From positions 124,001 through 188,000 of the forward strand of contig JAFEAE010000016.1 in assembly GCA_018266575.1 (NCBI GenBank): a stretch of 64,000 nt of DNA, written 5' to 3'. The first letter of the stretch is position 1, and the number at the start of each line of letters is the position of its first letter. Source of the stretch: Bacteroidota bacterium. Its GTDB lineage: Bacteria > Bacteroidota > Bacteroidia > Chitinophagales > Chitinophagaceae. The position numbers and the translations under genes were made by a program. This document shows, in pieces, positions 63,056-64,000 of this stretch. The notes under the pieces are model-generated. The model did not search any database and had not been told where the DNA came from. It saw only the letters and a list, made by a program, of their open reading frames with translations.

Positions 63056-63388
63056 ATGGTAGATGTAACAATGATAACAACAAGTATTGAATTAAGCGGG
63101 TACCGGGTTGTGAATAACCTGGGTGTTGTCCGCGGCATTACTGTACGCTCGAGAAGCGTATTGGGAAACATTGCAGGCGGCCTGCAAAGTTTGGTCGGAG
63201 GACGGCTTTCCATTTATGTTGAGTTGTGCGAAAAATCGCGTGAAGAAGCATTTCAGCATTTAATTCAACATGCAAATGAACGTGGCGCAAATGCGATCAT
63301 CAATATGCGCTACGATGCCAATGAAGTTACCGATGGCATTACGGAAGTGCTTGCTTACGGAACGGCTGTGGTGGTGGAGAAAGCGTGA
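63056..63388 (+). CDS. YbjQ/UPF0145 family protein
   Basis: A 110-residue soluble protein. MITTSIELSGYRVVNNLGVV, GITVRSRSVLGNIAGGLQSL and ANERGANAIINMRYDAN are the conserved blocks of the YbjQ family, which forms pentameric rings and is annotated as heavy-metal-binding without firm proof. The gene stands alone on its transcript. Its stop codon lies at the edge of a 7-mer hairpin. Confidence 0.93.
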   Translation: MVDVTMITTSIELSGYRVVNNLGVVRGITVRSRSVLGNIAGGLQSLVGGRLSIYVELCEKSREEAFQHLIQHANERGANAIINMRYDANEVTDGITEVLAYGTAVVVEKA

Positions 63389-63500
63389 GAGTGAGATGTA
63401 AGATGTGAGCAGTGAACAGTAAGCAGTATTGAATTTTGAGTACAGCTCACATCTCACTTCTTACACGTCACCTCTTACTTTTCACTTCTCACATCCTCAC
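63386..63500. repeat. 7-mer hairpin after the YbjQ gene
   Basis: GTGAGAT, GTAAGAT, GTGAGCA, GTGAACA and GTAAGCA on the left; CTCACAT, CTCACTT, CTTACAC, CTTACTT, TTCACTT and CTCACAT on the right. The arms are complementary over part of their length. The right arm ends next to a promoter box. Confidence 0.7.
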
Positions 63501-63508
63501 TATCTTTG
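63501..63508 (+). promoter_or_regulatory. -7 promoter box of the 63515 gene
   Basis: TATCTTTG matches TAnnTTTG and ends 6 bases before the ATG. If used, the transcript would be nearly leaderless, and the box sits immediately after a repeat arm. Confidence 0.45.
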
Positions 63509-63514
63509 CGCATT

Positions 63515-63859
63515 ATGCAAAATCAAGATGACCTGCAAGCACGTTGGTGGAACCTGGAAGCAAAACTCGTAGAACGGTTTGGGAAAAAGCCGGATATGGA
63601 AACGATCCTGTTTCTTATCGGCATACAGGAGCTGGGAGATATCAGAAAAAAATTTTCTAAAGAACAGAAACAAGACCTTATGCATGTTGCCGTGTGCAGC
63701 TTGTTTGCACAAAGCGGTTATTATGAAATAGAAAAAGTGGATGAAGACGGGTGGCCGCATTATAAACAGTTAAAAGTATTACCGGTAATGAACATGATTG
63801 AACAGGAAAATTTTATGAAAGACCATATCTTATTGTATTTCGAAAAAAACGATTTCTGA
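63515..63859 (+). CDS. Conserved hypothetical protein
   Basis: A 114-residue soluble protein with no signal peptide. Recognisable stretches are RWWNLEAKLVERFGKKPDME, IQELGDIRKKFSKEQKQDLM and VDEDGWPHYKQLKVLP, suggesting an alpha-helical fold. It resembles small conserved Bacteroidota proteins of unknown function. I chose the ATG at 63515. A lipoprotein gene begins 22 bases after its stop on the same strand. Confidence 0.7.
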   Translation: MQNQDDLQARWWNLEAKLVERFGKKPDMETILFLIGIQELGDIRKKFSKEQKQDLMHVAVCSLFAQSGYYEIEKVDEDGWPHYKQLKVLPVMNMIEQENFMKDHILLYFEKNDF

Positions 63860-63881
63860 TCATATCCTAACAATCATCATT

Positions 63882-64000
63882 ATGCGAAAAATACTGTTCC
63901 TGTCTTTTTCACTCCTCATTATTATCTGTTCCTGCAATCCGAAATTATCAAACGGGTTACGAAAAAAAGATTTAACGAAAGATGTGGAAATGATCACTGA
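63882..64000 (+). CDS. Lipoprotein, 5' part only
   Basis: An ATG at 63882 opens a frame that runs off the window end. The first residues (MRKILFLSFSLLIIICSCN) form a signal peptide with a lipobox (IICSC), followed by a basic stretch. About 39 residues are visible. The family cannot be told. It is probably co-transcribed with the gene 22 bases upstream. Confidence 0.65.
   Translation, partial: MRKILFLSFSLLIIICSCNPKLSNGLRKKDLTKDVEMIT

Overview
The window is chromosomal DNA of a Bacteroidota bacterium, most likely a Chitinophagaceae-type member. This rests on a GldA-like gliding ABC ATPase, several upstream -7 boxes of the form TAnnTTTG, the DUF1501/DUF1800 pair, lipoproteins with Bacteroidota-style lipoboxes, a GH3/serine hydrolase fusion, moderately low GC and weak Shine-Dalgarno sites. 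No rRNA, tRNA, CRISPR array, transposase or phage gene was found. Almost all of the window is ordinary core and housekeeping DNA, but the spaces between genes are unusually rich in short repeats.

Layout: 1-7 kb carries a TMEM175-like channel end, a Crp-type regulator, endonuclease III, a DivIC/FtsB protein, enolase, GldA and an MHS-type transporter. From 7 to 16 kb come acetyl-CoA synthetase, an L,D-transpeptidase, an ECF sigma/membrane anti-sigma/outer membrane barrel operon, glycine C-acetyltransferase, RidA, an orphan 3-hydroxyacyl-CoA dehydrogenase C-terminal domain and TsaB. From 16 to 31 kb come an ArsR regulator with a persulfide-dioxygenase-like MBL/rhodanese enzyme, a lipid A acyltransferase homologue, a sugar-kinase/RapZ fusion, a dienelactone hydrolase, a large GH63-type glycosidase with a glucose dehydrogenase-like SDR, an M13 peptidase, PBP4 (DacB) and MutL. 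From 31 to 43 kb come the GH3/serine hydrolase fusion, a 2-oxoacid:ferredoxin oxidoreductase alpha subunit without a neighbouring beta subunit, a FUSC membrane protein, pirin, OsmC, a four-helix-bundle protein, a YjdI/CDGSH iron-sulfur fusion and a signal-less HtrA.

The 43.7-49.8 kb block looks like one functional unit for iron or haem handling: an outer membrane porin, a Rieske protein, an imelysin lipoprotein and a di-haem oxidoreductase run as one operon. A monohaem lipoprotein is divergent from it, and a PchR-like AraC regulator lies next door. GyrB follows. The stretch 52.4-58.0 kb is visibly more AT-rich and accessory in character. It holds an O-antigen-ligase-type membrane protein translationally coupled to a transglutaminase-like lipoprotein, then a lipoprotein whose C-terminal domain resembles the Tae4 peptidoglycan amidase effectors, followed by a small secreted protein that could be its immunity partner. 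The end of the window carries DUF1501/DUF1800, serS, YbjQ and a truncated lipoprotein gene.

The most striking non-genic signal is a set of intergenic hairpins whose arms are built from degenerate tandem 7-mers or 8-mers. The same kind of sequence has entered coding regions (gldA, dacB, mutL) and supplies the last codons or stop codons of others (kbl, the four-helix-bundle gene, the monohaem lipoprotein). A second dispersed family of about 70-90 bp has at least seven copies, one of them split by a 20-bp palindrome.
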